From contig JAJCZV010000062.1 of the NCBI GenBank assembly GCA_029262175.1, forward strand, positions 111,847-175,846: DNA of 64,000 nucleotides, given 5' to 3'. Shown here piece after piece: positions 27,437-35,968 of this stretch. Every line of letters starts with the position of its first letter. The first letter of the stretch is position 1. This DNA is from Gemmatimonadota bacterium (GTDB lineage Bacteria > Gemmatimonadota > Gemmatimonadetes > Palauibacterales > Palauibacteraceae). The notes under the pieces are model-generated. The model searched no databases, was not told the DNA's origin, and saw nothing but the letters and a program-made list of their open reading frames with translations. The position numbers were made by a program, and so were the translations under genes.

Positions 27437-28477
27437 ATGACCCTTCGGAGCGTGCGCGAGGAAATGGACCGCTGGGCCGATCGAGGCGATCGGGTCGCCG
27501 TCGCCACACTCATCGAAGTCCGAAGATCCGCCCCGCTTCCCGCGGGCGCCAAATTCGCCATCTCCTCGGGTGATGAGTTGGTTGGATCCATCTCGAGCGG
27601 CTGCGTCGAAGGAGACGTTCACGAGAGACTCATGGCCCTATTGGGTGGGGGATCGCCGCAGACGGTCACGTACGGCATCACCGACGAGATGGCCTTTGGG
27701 GTGGGGCTCTCCTGCGGAGGAGAGATCGACGTACTCCTCGAGGTTCACGACCCAGAGGATCCGGTCTGGCATCGAGTGACGGAAGTGCTCGCCTCGCAAA
27801 CGCCCGGTGTCCTGCTGACCGGAGTCGGGTCCCGAACCAAGTCCCGTTCGCTTCTGCTCGAGGCGAACGCGAGCACCGGCTCGTTCGGGTCCGAGGAGCT
27901 GGATGCCCAAGCACGGAGCCGAGCCAACGAACTCATGGGACGGTCCGACGCGCGGGTGATCGAACTGGCCCCCGGGGATCCGGACACCGCGGTTTTCGCG
28001 GAGTCGTTCGTCCCCGTGCCCCGGCTCGTCATCGTAGGCGCGACGCCGATCGGCCAAGCGCTGTCCGCGATGGCCGCTCGCACCGGTTTCGAAGTCATCG
28101 TCGTGGAGCCACGATCCGCCTTCGCCAAGGCGGATCGGTTTCCGGACGCTCGTGAGGTCATCGAAGCCTGGCCCGACGACGCGCTGGACGCGTTGGGGCT
28201 CGATCCACGTACGAGCGTCGTCATCCTGGCGCACGACGAGAAGATCGATGAACCCGCGCTCGACGTCTCGCTTCGTTCGTCCTGCGGTTACGTCGGTCTG
28301 CTCGGTGGGCGACGGACACAGAAACAGCGACGGGCAGCGTTGCTCGCGCGGGGCCTCGACGAAGCCACCTGCGATCGAGTACATGGTCCCGTCGGGCTCG
28401 ACATCGGAGCCCGGACACCCGAGCAGATCGCCGTCTCGATCCTCGCCGAGCTGATCGCCTCCGGGCGCGCTCCCTGA
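27437..28477 (+). CDS. XdhC/CoxI-family molybdoenzyme maturation protein
   Basis: This 346-residue protein has the N-terminal XdhC/CoxI domain (LIEVRRSAPLPAGAKFAISS, SISSGCVEGDVHERL) and a C-terminal Rossmann-type XdhC_C domain (VIVGATPIGQALSAMAARTGF, GYVGLLGGRRTQKQRR). The family inserts sulfurated molybdenum cofactor into xanthine dehydrogenase/CO dehydrogenase-type enzymes. The next gene is a MobA-like cytidylyltransferase, as often seen; no molybdoenzyme itself is in view. Confidence 0.92.
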   Translation: MTLRSVREEMDRWADRGDRVAVATLIEVRRSAPLPAGAKFAISSGDELVGSISSGCVEGDVHERLMALLGGGSPQTVTYGITDEMAFGVGLSCGGEIDVLLEVHDPEDPVWHRVTEVLASQTPGVLLTGVGSRTKSRSLLLEANASTGSFGSEELDAQARSRANELMGRSDARVIELAPGDPDTAVFAESFVPVPRLVIVGATPIGQALSAMAARTGFEVIVVEPRSAFAKADRFPDAREVIEAWPDDALDALGLDPRTSVVILAHDEKIDEPALDVSLRSSCGYVGLLGGRRTQKQRRAALLARGLDEATCDRVHGPVGLDIGARTPEQIAVSILAELIASGRAP

Positions 28478-29076
28478 ACAAAGCGCCTCGATCGCTCGTC
28501 CTCGCGGTCCTGGCCGCCGGTCGCTCGCACCGTATGGCGGGCGCGAACAAGCTCCTGCTCCCGTTTCCAAAAGACTCGGTCGTGCGTTGTGCCGTCCGAG
28601 GCGCGCTCGCAAGCGGGGTTGGAGCGGTCGGTGTGGTCGTCGATTCTGATGAGGGCCCGATCGTCGACGCGCTGGAGGGACTGTCGGTCCAACTCATCGT
28701 AAACCGCGAGGCGCACAAGGGCGCCGCGACCTCCGTGCTGGCAGCCGCTGAGTGGGCACTAGGGCAGAACTCCGCGCTCATGTTGACCCTGGCCGATGAG
28801 CCGACCGTGGATCCCGCCATCCTCCGGAGGGCGGCGGATCACTGGTTCGCCTGCGTTTTCCCGACCCTCCGCATTCGATACCGCGATCGGCCAGGGCACC
28901 CGGTGCTCTTGTCGCGCGCCGTGCTCGGCAGCGCGACCTCCCTCGAGGGCGACGCCGGGTTCCGCCAGCGTCTCCGGGCGGAAGGCGCGCCCGAACTCGC
29001 GGTCTCTGACCCCGCCCCGATCGATATCGACACGGAATCCGACTATCGGGCCGCGCTGGCACGGCTTACGCACTAG
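28474..29076 (+). CDS. MobA/MocA-like nucleotidyltransferase (non-ATG start)
   Basis: The reading frame carries the N-terminal NTP-transferase loop LAAGRSHRMAGANKLLLPF, followed by LTLADEPTVDP and RPGHPVLLSR. This is the molybdopterin cytidylyl/guanylyltransferase pattern. The first ATG (28534) lies inside that loop and would remove it. No ATG, GTG or TTG occurs upstream in frame for at least 150 nt, leaving CTG 28474, which overlaps the XdhC stop (CTGA). I therefore start there (200 residues), with the start itself uncertain. It acts with XdhC in cofactor maturation. Confidence 0.8.
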   Translation: MNKAPRSLVLAVLAAGRSHRMAGANKLLLPFPKDSVVRCAVRGALASGVGAVGVVVDSDEGPIVDALEGLSVQLIVNREAHKGAATSVLAAAEWALGQNSALMLTLADEPTVDPAILRRAADHWFACVFPTLRIRYRDRPGHPVLLSRAVLGSATSLEGDAGFRQRLRAEGAPELAVSDPAPIDIDTESDYRAALARLTH

Positions 29077-29151
29077 ACGGGACCGGTTCAGACCGGGCGG
29101 TCCGCTGGACGCGCCCCGAACGAGACACTGAGACCGGGTAACGCGCGATCC

Positions 29152-30015
29152 ATGTCGAAACGAGGCGGGTACGTCGTCGCCATCCTACTCGTGTGGGTTG
29201 CGAGCATGGGGTGGCATGTAAAGCGACTCTATTTTCGACCAGCCGCCGAGGTGCTTGCCGAGGCCGCACGGACGATTCCGCCCGGGACGGCTTACTACGC
29301 GGTATATCGCGGGGCCCGCCAGATCGGCTGGGCTCAGATGGATGTCGACACGCTCCCCAGCGTGAGCGGCTTCACTCTTAGGGATCGACTCATTCTCGAA
29401 GAGCCGTTGCTCCCGGGCCTGGACCCGATGCGCTTCGAGGTCTCGGCGACGCTTGGACCCACCTTCATTCTGCAAAACTTTCAGGTCGCGGCCGAGGGCG
29501 TGCCAGGAATTCGCCATGTCCAGGGCGAAGTGCATGGGGACACGATTCTCGATCTCGAGCTCCGCGGCGATGGACCAAGCCGGACTCAGACCGTACGGCT
29601 CACCGCCCCCATCGTCGTCGCTGCAGCGTGGCCCTTGAGGTTTGCCGCCGAGCGCGAAGTAAAGCCCGGGGCGGAGTACGAGCTCCCCGTGTATGACCCG
29701 CTGACCGGTAGCCACCGGATGATGCACCTCACGGTGCTCGAGCAGCGGACTCGCACGTTTCCCGACAGCGTCACAGCCGAAGACGGACGCTGGGTCACTG
29801 CCCGCGAGGACACCGTCGAGGCTTGGCACGTAGAGCACGATCTGTCCGGCATCAAACTTCGTTCGTGGGTGGACGAAGATGGCCGCTTGCTGGAGGCGCA
29901 CGCACCCGGCGACATCCGGCTTGAACGGACCGCCTTCGAGTACGCGTACTTCGGTAAGAACGTCCCCGACGGCATTCCAGTCCGACCACAAGAGGGTGGA
30001 GAACGAGTTCCATGA
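29152..30015 (+). CDS. Membrane-anchored protein of an ABC exporter unit
   Basis: This 287-residue protein has one N-terminal helix (YVVAILLVWVASMGWHV) that should anchor it with the rest outside the cytoplasm. The body is beta-rich (YYAVYRGARQIGWAQMDVD, FEVSATLGPTFILQNFQVAAEG) with no catalytic motif I recognise. It overlaps an ABC ATPase gene (ATGA), followed by a multi-spanning permease, so it probably acts with that transporter. Confidence 0.65.
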   Translation: MSKRGGYVVAILLVWVASMGWHVKRLYFRPAAEVLAEAARTIPPGTAYYAVYRGARQIGWAQMDVDTLPSVSGFTLRDRLILEEPLLPGLDPMRFEVSATLGPTFILQNFQVAAEGVPGIRHVQGEVHGDTILDLELRGDGPSRTQTVRLTAPIVVAAAWPLRFAAEREVKPGAEYELPVYDPLTGSHRMMHLTVLEQRTRTFPDSVTAEDGRWVTAREDTVEAWHVEHDLSGIKLRSWVDEDGRLLEAHAPGDIRLERTAFEYAYFGKNVPDGIPVRPQEGGERVP

Positions 30016-30770
30016 TTCGACTTGAAGGGTTAACGAAGACGTATGGCTCGTTCACGGCCGTGGACGCGATCGACTTGGACATCCCCAAGGGGGGATTGTT
30101 TGGTCTCCTCGGCCCCAACGGAGCGGGCAAAACGTCGAGTCTACGAATGATCGCCGGCATCATGAGACCCGATGGGGGTCGAGTCCTGATCGACGGTTTC
30201 GACGTCGTCGACGATCCGTATCGAGCCAAAGCGCGGATGGGGTACATCCCCGATCGTCCCTTCGTGTACGAGAAGCTTACCGGTCGCGAGCTACTGAGAT
30301 TCTGCGCGGCCTTGTATGGGCAAGAAGGCCCTGAGATCGAGGAGCGAATCGTCGAGCTACTCCACCTCTGGGACCTCGATCGTTGGGGCGACGAACTCGT
30401 GGAGACGTACAGCCACGGGATGCGACAGAAACTCATCATCTCCTCGGCGCTCGTGCACCGTCCCCGCGCGCTCGTGATCGACGAACCCATGGTGGGTCTC
30501 GACCCCAAAGCCGCGCGTCTACTCAAAGACCTGTTGATCGCGTTCGCCGAGAGCGGTGGAACGGCGCTGATCTCGACCCACACGCTCGAGTTCGCCGAAG
30601 CACTCTGCGACCGACTCGCCGTCATCAACGAGGGGAAAATCGTGGCGTACGGGACGATGGATGAGCTCCGCGGCTCGGCCGAGTCCAAAGACAAGGGGTT
30701 GGAAGAGATCTTCCTCAAACTCACCGGCGGGGAGACACAGGCCGAACTCATGCGCGTCCTGGCCGGGTAG
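30012..30770 (+). CDS. ABC transporter ATP-binding protein
   Basis: This 252-residue ABC ATPase has Walker A GPNGAGKT, the Q-loop, signature YSHGMRQKL, Walker B ALVIDEPMVGLDP and the switch histidine (STHTLEF). The most similar architecture is the export type with one ATPase and one large permease. It is coupled to the anchored protein before it and sits 7 nt before the permease. Confidence 0.96.
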   Translation: MIRLEGLTKTYGSFTAVDAIDLDIPKGGLFGLLGPNGAGKTSSLRMIAGIMRPDGGRVLIDGFDVVDDPYRAKARMGYIPDRPFVYEKLTGRELLRFCAALYGQEGPEIEERIVELLHLWDLDRWGDELVETYSHGMRQKLIISSALVHRPRALVIDEPMVGLDPKAARLLKDLLIAFAESGGTALISTHTLEFAEALCDRLAVINEGKIVAYGTMDELRGSAESKDKGLEEIFLKLTGGETQAELMRVLAG

Positions 30771-30777
30771 CGCCCCG

Positions 30778-32511
30778 ATGACTGTGGACGCTCGCTCGTT
30801 CGCCGCCCCGGATCCGATTCCGGCCTGGCGTGCCGTCGTGGAACTGCTTCGTCCGAAGCTCTTGGGCGCCTTGGGTCGCAGCGCCAAGGGCCGCACGATC
30901 GGTACCCGGATCCCCGTCCTTGCCGGGTCCGCGTTCTTGGCATTCCTGTTCCTGTTTATCGTGGGCACCAAGCTCCTGAACGCATTGCGCGAGGTGCCCG
31001 AAGTCGGTCCACTGCTCGCATCGAAGCTTCTCGGGCTCGCGCTACTTCTTTTTCTCGGGATCCTTCTTCTATCAAACTTGATCGCGGCCCTCTCTTCGTT
31101 CTTTCTATCGAAGGATCTCGGGTTGATCCACGAGGCTCCGGTCGATTGGCTCGGGGTCTACGGGGCCCGCCTCATAGAAACGCTCGGGGCCTCCTCGTGG
31201 ATGGTGCTGCTGATGCTCACACCCGTCGTGGCCGTGTATCACGCGGTCTACGATGGAGACCTGATTTTCTTCGGACTCGCCATCATCAGCCTCATTCCAT
31301 ACCTGCTGATTCCCGCCGCCCTGGGCAGCGCGATCACGCTCGTGCTGGTTCGTGTGTTCCCAGCCAGACGGACGCGCGACATTCTCGCATTCGTTTCGGT
31401 GATTGCCGGCGCGCTCCTCGTCGTGGGTCTGCGGGTCCTGCGCCCCGAGCGTTTGGTGAATCCGGAGGGCTTCCGCAACCTCGTCGATTTTCTCGCCGTA
31501 TTGAGGGGGCCGTCTTCCCCATGGCTGCCATCGGAATGGATGGCGCAAACGCTGGTTGGGTATCTCGACGGTGCCTTTGACCCGTTCTGGCTCTGGCTTC
31601 TCTGGTCTACGGCGGCGGCAAGCGTAGCCACCGGTGCCGTGCTCCACCGTCAGCTCTACCCGCAGTGCTACACGCGGGCACAGGAGGGTGCGGAATCTGG
31701 ACAACGCGGCGAGCGGCTTTGGGACGCCTTCGGAGTCATGCTCCGTCCGCTCGGTTTGGTCCGCCGAGAGCTCGTGCTCAAGGACGCGCGCATCTTCTTC
31801 AGAGACGCCACGCAGTGGTCGCAGCTTCTCGTCCTTGGCGTACTGCTGTTCGTGTACGTGTACAACATCCGTGTGCTGCCCATTCAAACCAGCGAGACGT
31901 TGAGTCGTTTTCTCGTGTCGATGGTCGTGTTCCTGAACCTCGCGCTGGCCGGCTTTATCCTCGCGGCTGTCGCCGCCCGATTCGTGTTTCCGGCTTACAG
32001 TCTGGAAGGGCGGACGCTTTGGCTGCTTCGTTCGTCGCCGCTCAACCCGGACACGTTCGTGTGGTCGAAGTATTGGTCCGGGGCGATTCCCATCCTCGTG
32101 CTCGCGCTCGCGCTAACCGTGCTGACGAATTGGATCCTGGGGGTCACTCCGGCGATCATGGCACTCTCGGTGGTGAGCATCGTCACGCTTACGCTCGCCT
32201 TGGTCGCACAGGCACTCGCCTGGGGCGTCACACTGCCGAAGTTCGAAACGGCGAACGCCGCGCAGATCCCCACCTCGGTCGGCGGGATGCTCTTCATGCT
32301 GACGTCGCTCGTGAGCTTGGCCGCCGTGATCGGCGGACAGTTCTGGGCAATGCGAGGCTATGTGTGGAGCGGTCTGCCGTGGCGCGAAACGCGGGATCCT
32401 TCGGGTACCGAACTGCTCCTCGCGTTCGGAATCACGTTGACGATCACCGCGCTGTTCGGGTTCTTCCCCTACCAGGTCGCCAAGCGCCGGGTCGCTGAGG
32501 GCGCTCGCTAA
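30778..32511 (+). CDS. ABC exporter permease, multi-spanning
   Basis: From ATG 30778 this gives 577 residues with about 12-14 membrane helices, matching the putative ABC exporter permease family paired with single ATPases. A cytoplasmic loop near residues 300-345 (AQEGAESGQRGERLWDAFGV) separates the halves. The substrate is unknown. It completes the three-gene unit at 29152-32511, and its end faces the convergent gene at 32576. Confidence 0.88.
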   Translation: MTVDARSFAAPDPIPAWRAVVELLRPKLLGALGRSAKGRTIGTRIPVLAGSAFLAFLFLFIVGTKLLNALREVPEVGPLLASKLLGLALLLFLGILLLSNLIAALSSFFLSKDLGLIHEAPVDWLGVYGARLIETLGASSWMVLLMLTPVVAVYHAVYDGDLIFFGLAIISLIPYLLIPAALGSAITLVLVRVFPARRTRDILAFVSVIAGALLVVGLRVLRPERLVNPEGFRNLVDFLAVLRGPSSPWLPSEWMAQTLVGYLDGAFDPFWLWLLWSTAAASVATGAVLHRQLYPQCYTRAQEGAESGQRGERLWDAFGVMLRPLGLVRRELVLKDARIFFRDATQWSQLLVLGVLLFVYVYNIRVLPIQTSETLSRFLVSMVVFLNLALAGFILAAVAARFVFPAYSLEGRTLWLLRSSPLNPDTFVWSKYWSGAIPILVLALALTVLTNWILGVTPAIMALSVVSIVTLTLALVAQALAWGVTLPKFETANAAQIPTSVGGMLFMLTSLVSLAAVIGGQFWAMRGYVWSGLPWRETRDPSGTELLLAFGITLTITALFGFFPYQVAKRRVAEGAR

Positions 32512-32575
32512 GTAAGGTGCTGAGGGAGCTCGCAAGATCGCTGAGAGCGGGCTCGCTAGCAGAGAACGCCAGGTC

Positions 32576-33355
32576 TCAGCCTGCCCCGCCCGTGTGGTAA
32601 GAAGACAGGCGTCGCCGAGCATCCGAGATCTCCTCATCGGAAAACAGCCCCTGCTCCTGTGCGACCAGAAGCTCTTGGACCTCGGCCTCGGAGAGAAGCG
32701 TGAGCTGGACCGCGACGTCCCCAAACCGGAGACGAGGGTAACGACGCTGCTCGATGAGGATCTTCTCTACGTCCTCAGGCTCCAGCAACCTACGGATGAT
32801 GGCCACCGTCCCGAGTGCAAAACGCCTAGCGACGGGTATCTTGCCGGCCGCCTCGGCGTCTTGAAGATCGCCCAAAAGCAACGATTCAGTGGCCCCATCG
32901 GCCTTGTCGGAAGAGGTGGCTTTTTCGCTACCGTCCGCATTGTCCGAGGCGTACGGAGGGAGAAACGAGATCTCCTGCTCCTCCTCTTCCAACCCGGCGG
33001 CGAACTCTCGATACGACCGCGATCCGCGGTCGTTCTTGCCGGACGGTCGCGGGCGCGGACCTTCGTCCTCCGTGCCTTCCGGCGAGTCCGACGTCGGCGT
33101 CCGAGAAGAGCCGTCGCGGCCCCCAAACCCCCGCAGCATAAGGGGTTTAGCGAGATCGTCGCCCAGCCGTCGAGCGAGCGAATCCCGACAGCCCGCACCG
33201 GCCGCATAGGCCGGTTTGGCGTGCGATAGGAAGCTCAGCAGCGCCGCCAAGGAGGCTGCGCCGAGCGAGATCAGGGGTTGTGCTAGGACGATTCCAGCGA
33301 GCGTCGCGCTCGCCGCCGCCAACCACAACCCGTCGTTTTTTTGGCTCGCGTCCAT
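32576..33355 (-). CDS. Membrane protein with GspE N-terminal-like domain
   Basis: From ATG 33355 this gives 259 residues. It has two N-terminal hydrophobic helices, an acidic and serine-rich linker, then a C-terminal module (LLEPEDVEKILIEQRRYPRL, VQLTLLSEAEVQELLVAQEQ). That module is the two-helix repeat found in GspE/PilB N-domains (MshEN-like), which can bind c-di-GMP in other proteins. No secretion ATPase is attached. The start is uncertain because the frame stays open to 33517. Confidence 0.6.
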   Translation of the reverse strand: MDASQKNDGLWLAAASATLAGIVLAQPLISLGAASLAALLSFLSHAKPAYAAGAGCRDSLARRLGDDLAKPLMLRGFGGRDGSSRTPTSDSPEGTEDEGPRPRPSGKNDRGSRSYREFAAGLEEEEQEISFLPPYASDNADGSEKATSSDKADGATESLLLGDLQDAEAAGKIPVARRFALGTVAIIRRLLEPEDVEKILIEQRRYPRLRFGDVAVQLTLLSEAEVQELLVAQEQGLFSDEEISDARRRLSSYHTGGAG

Positions 33356-33500
33356 CTTCCATGGATCCGCGTTTGCCCTCGTCGACTCCCGAGGGGCGCT
33401 AACCCCAAGAAAACACATTCTTTCGCCCCCCATCGAGGCAAATACCAGACCACCAGAGACCGCGGCGCCCGCATCGGCTATGTCTACTCGCCGAAACGGG

Positions 33501-34646
33501 TTAGCCCGGGCCGTCACGGCGTGCCCCTTCCTGGTTTCCGGCTCCCCTCGACCGCCAAATCTTCCATCGATCTACCACCGTTTGCCCGCGAACGACGTCA
33601 AAATGATCGAACTGGGCCACGGTCAGACATGCGTGATTGGGGAGGATTCGAATCTTCGTACCGATGGAATACTCCGTCGAGATCGTTCCGTGCTCCTGGC
33701 TCACCGACGTCACGCGCGCCGCCGGATCGAGATCCGCAGTGGTCAGATCGCTGAACAGCCTGCCAAAGTGGGCCGGAGTTTCGGCTCCGAGGTCCTTCGA
33801 CAACACCGCAGCACCGCAGTCGGCCACGCATCGGCCGCGCCCTGGGTGCGACGAGATCACGGTCGCCAGGACCGTCACCGCGCAGCGCTCGAGACCACAG
33901 GATCCCAGGCAAACCTGCGTGTAGTCATACAGCGCGTAGTTGCCGGGTCGAACTTCGTCGATTCCCGTGAGATCCTGGACCAGGGACATGCCCGGGGTCG
34001 AGCCCACGGACAGGGTGCCGGGATCTACGCCCGCCTCTCTCAATCGTTGCCCTGCCTCGACCATCGCGCGGCGTTCCTCCTCGGCGAGCGCCACGATGTG
34101 CGCAGGCGACTCGGCGTGATACGTGTGTCCGGCATGGGTCAGACAGCCCGCGAGCTCGAGGGTCGAGGTCTCCGAGATGCGTCGACCGATCTCGATCAAG
34201 GCGGGCGACTCGTGTGGGACGCCCGACCGGCCGTATCCGCAGTCGAGCTCGATCCACACGGAGAGGGGAGCCTCCGTTCGGGAGAGCGTCTCCACGGCGA
34301 CGAGAGAGTCCACAGTCACTCCGAACCGGACGCGGTCGGACAGATCCAAGATCTCCCTGAGGCGAGACGGGATCATGGGAAAAGCCCACAAAATGTCGGT
34401 AACCCCATGGGCGGCGAAGGCCCGGGCTTCCTCGGGCGTGGATACCGTGATGCCAGAGGCGCCCGCGGAGCGCTGCAAGTCTCCAATTTCGAGGCACTTA
34501 TGTGTTTTGACGTGGGGGCGCAATCGCACGCCGAGGGCGTCGGCGCGTCCCTGCATGAGGCGCAGGTTCGACTCGAGGACGTCCAGATCCAGCACGAGCG
34601 CCGGGGTCGGGAGGCCCTCTAAGGTCTTGGTCTCCTTGGATTTCAC
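33501..34646 (-). CDS. D-threonine aldolase / D-serine dehydratase-like PLP enzyme
   Basis: From GTG 34646 this gives 381 residues starting near LEGLPTPALVLDLDVLESNL. It has the alanine-racemase-type PLP lysine in PHVKTHK, a CLTHAGHTYHA loop and the C-terminal D-serine dehydratase-like domain (LPNHACLTVAQFDHFDVVRG) whose His/Cys bind a metal. It should cleave or dehydrate a beta-hydroxy D-amino acid. The frame runs open to 35027 but the extra part overlaps a sigma gene; ATG 34712 is an alternative start. Confidence 0.85.
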   Translation of the reverse strand: MKSKETKTLEGLPTPALVLDLDVLESNLRLMQGRADALGVRLRPHVKTHKCLEIGDLQRSAGASGITVSTPEEARAFAAHGVTDILWAFPMIPSRLREILDLSDRVRFGVTVDSLVAVETLSRTEAPLSVWIELDCGYGRSGVPHESPALIEIGRRISETSTLELAGCLTHAGHTYHAESPAHIVALAEEERRAMVEAGQRLREAGVDPGTLSVGSTPGMSLVQDLTGIDEVRPGNYALYDYTQVCLGSCGLERCAVTVLATVISSHPGRGRCVADCGAAVLSKDLGAETPAHFGRLFSDLTTADLDPAARVTSVSQEHGTISTEYSIGTKIRILPNHACLTVAQFDHFDVVRGQTVVDRWKIWRSRGAGNQEGARRDGPG

Positions 34647-34724
34647 GCGCCCAAGGTAGTCCTGACCCCATGCTTCCGCTAAACTCAACGCTAACTGTGA
34701 CCCTAGCGCCATGGAGATCGTCTT

Positions 34725-35327
34725 ATTCGCGAACAGGAGATCCCCCGGATCGGCCCGGAAGGCCGCGTTCGGACCGATGAACCGGATGACGCGGAGATCG
34801 TTCGCGACGTACTGGCTGGCGACCAAGAGGCTTACGCGGTTCTGGTTCGACGGTACAAAGACGTTTTGTACCGCTACGCTGAACGGATGACCGGCAGGCC
34901 GGACGATGCAGCCGACATAGTCCAGCAATCGTTCATCAAGGGATTTCGAAGTTTGGATCGTTGCCGCGACCCGGAGCGAGTTGGCGGCTGGTTGTTCAGG
35001 ATTACGGTGAACCTGTGCAAAGACCAACTAAAGGGTCGCGTCAAGCGTGAGGTATCGTTGGACGCGGTAGGACCCATTCGAGCTACGAGGGGTCTTCCGG
35101 AGGAGGCGGCGGAGCGCGCGGAAGTACGAGAAGACATTTATCGCGCCTTGCAGTCTTTGAGCGACGAGCAACGAGAAGCATTCGTGCTCAAGCATGTAGA
35201 GGGCTGGTCTTATGAAGAGATGTCGGAGAAGATGCAGGTTTCCGTTTCGGCGCTAAAGATGCGGGTCCATAGGGCGCGCGATCAGCTGCAAGAGCTGTTA
35301 GAAAACTATCGAAATGACAATGAATAA
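34725..35327 (+). CDS. ECF sigma factor with no canonical start codon
   Basis: Region 2 (EIVRDVLAGDQEAYAVLVRRYKDVLYRYAERM, DAADIVQQSFIKGF) and region 4 (LQSLSDEQREAFVLKHVEGWSYEEMSEKMQVSVSALKMRVHRA) are complete. The first TTG/ATG in frame is at 34866, inside region 2. Upstream, the frame is open to a stop at 34704-34706 with no ATG/GTG/TTG. ATT 34725 has GGAG 8 nt before it and ATC 34749 has GGAG 9 nt before it; I use 34725 as a placeholder. It overlaps the anti-sigma gene by 14 nt. Confidence 0.82.
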   Translation: MREQEIPRIGPEGRVRTDEPDDAEIVRDVLAGDQEAYAVLVRRYKDVLYRYAERMTGRPDDAADIVQQSFIKGFRSLDRCRDPERVGGWLFRITVNLCKDQLKGRVKREVSLDAVGPIRATRGLPEEAAERAEVREDIYRALQSLSDEQREAFVLKHVEGWSYEEMSEKMQVSVSALKMRVHRARDQLQELLENYRNDNE

Positions 35328-35964
35328 AGAACTCAATAAATACCTGGACGGCGAGGTCGAACTCGATCAACTCTCCGCGGAACTCAAGCAAGAAGCTGAA
35401 GCTTGGGATGCGTTCCTTGGAGACGTACGCGAGTCCGGCGCGAAGGCTGCTCCTGTCGGTCTCGAGACGATGGTCATCGACTCGATTCGAGACGAAAGCG
35501 GCGCCCCGTGGGCACGTCTATTCGACTGGTGGCTGAATCCGCAGTCGTTGCGCATGCGTCCGTTGATTGGTCTGGCGGCCGCGGCGACGATCGCGACGTT
35601 CTTCCTGATGCCCCGCGATGTGGCCCAGCCCGCCGATCCTTCCGGAGCGGCAACGGCATTGGTCAGCGAAGATGGGCTATATGTGCAGTTCATTCTCGAG
35701 GCGCCAGATGCTCAGTCGGTCGCCGTCGCTGGGGACTTCAACGAGTGGGCCCCAGAAATCGCGCTCGCGGATCCTGACGGAGACGGCATCTGGTCCGGCC
35801 GAGTTCTTCTCGCACCCGGCGTGCACAAATACATGTTCGTTCTCGACGGCGATGAGTGGATCACGGATCCACATGCGGAGCGCTATACGGAAGACGGCTA
35901 CGGCAACCGAAACGCGGTGATTGCCATCACCGGCGGCGCGGGGGCCAGGTCGTTGGCGCCCTGA
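35314..35964 (+). CDS. Anti-sigma-like membrane protein with glycogen-binding-like domain
   Basis: This 216-residue protein has an N-terminal helical part (YLDGEVELDQLSAELKQEAE), one membrane helix (LRMRPLIGLAAAATIATFFL), then a CBM48/AMPK-beta-like beta-sandwich (VQFILEAPDAQSVAVAGDFNEW, VLLAPGVHKYMFVLDGDEWI). That domain normally binds alpha-glucans. Position right after, and overlapping, the ECF sigma gene suggests an anti-sigma whose external domain senses carbohydrate. No zinc motif is seen. Confidence 0.82.
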   Translation: MTMNKELNKYLDGEVELDQLSAELKQEAEAWDAFLGDVRESGAKAAPVGLETMVIDSIRDESGAPWARLFDWWLNPQSLRMRPLIGLAAAATIATFFLMPRDVAQPADPSGAATALVSEDGLYVQFILEAPDAQSVAVAGDFNEWAPEIALADPDGDGIWSGRVLLAPGVHKYMFVLDGDEWITDPHAERYTEDGYGNRNAVIAITGGAGARSLAP

Positions 35965-35968
35965 TCTC

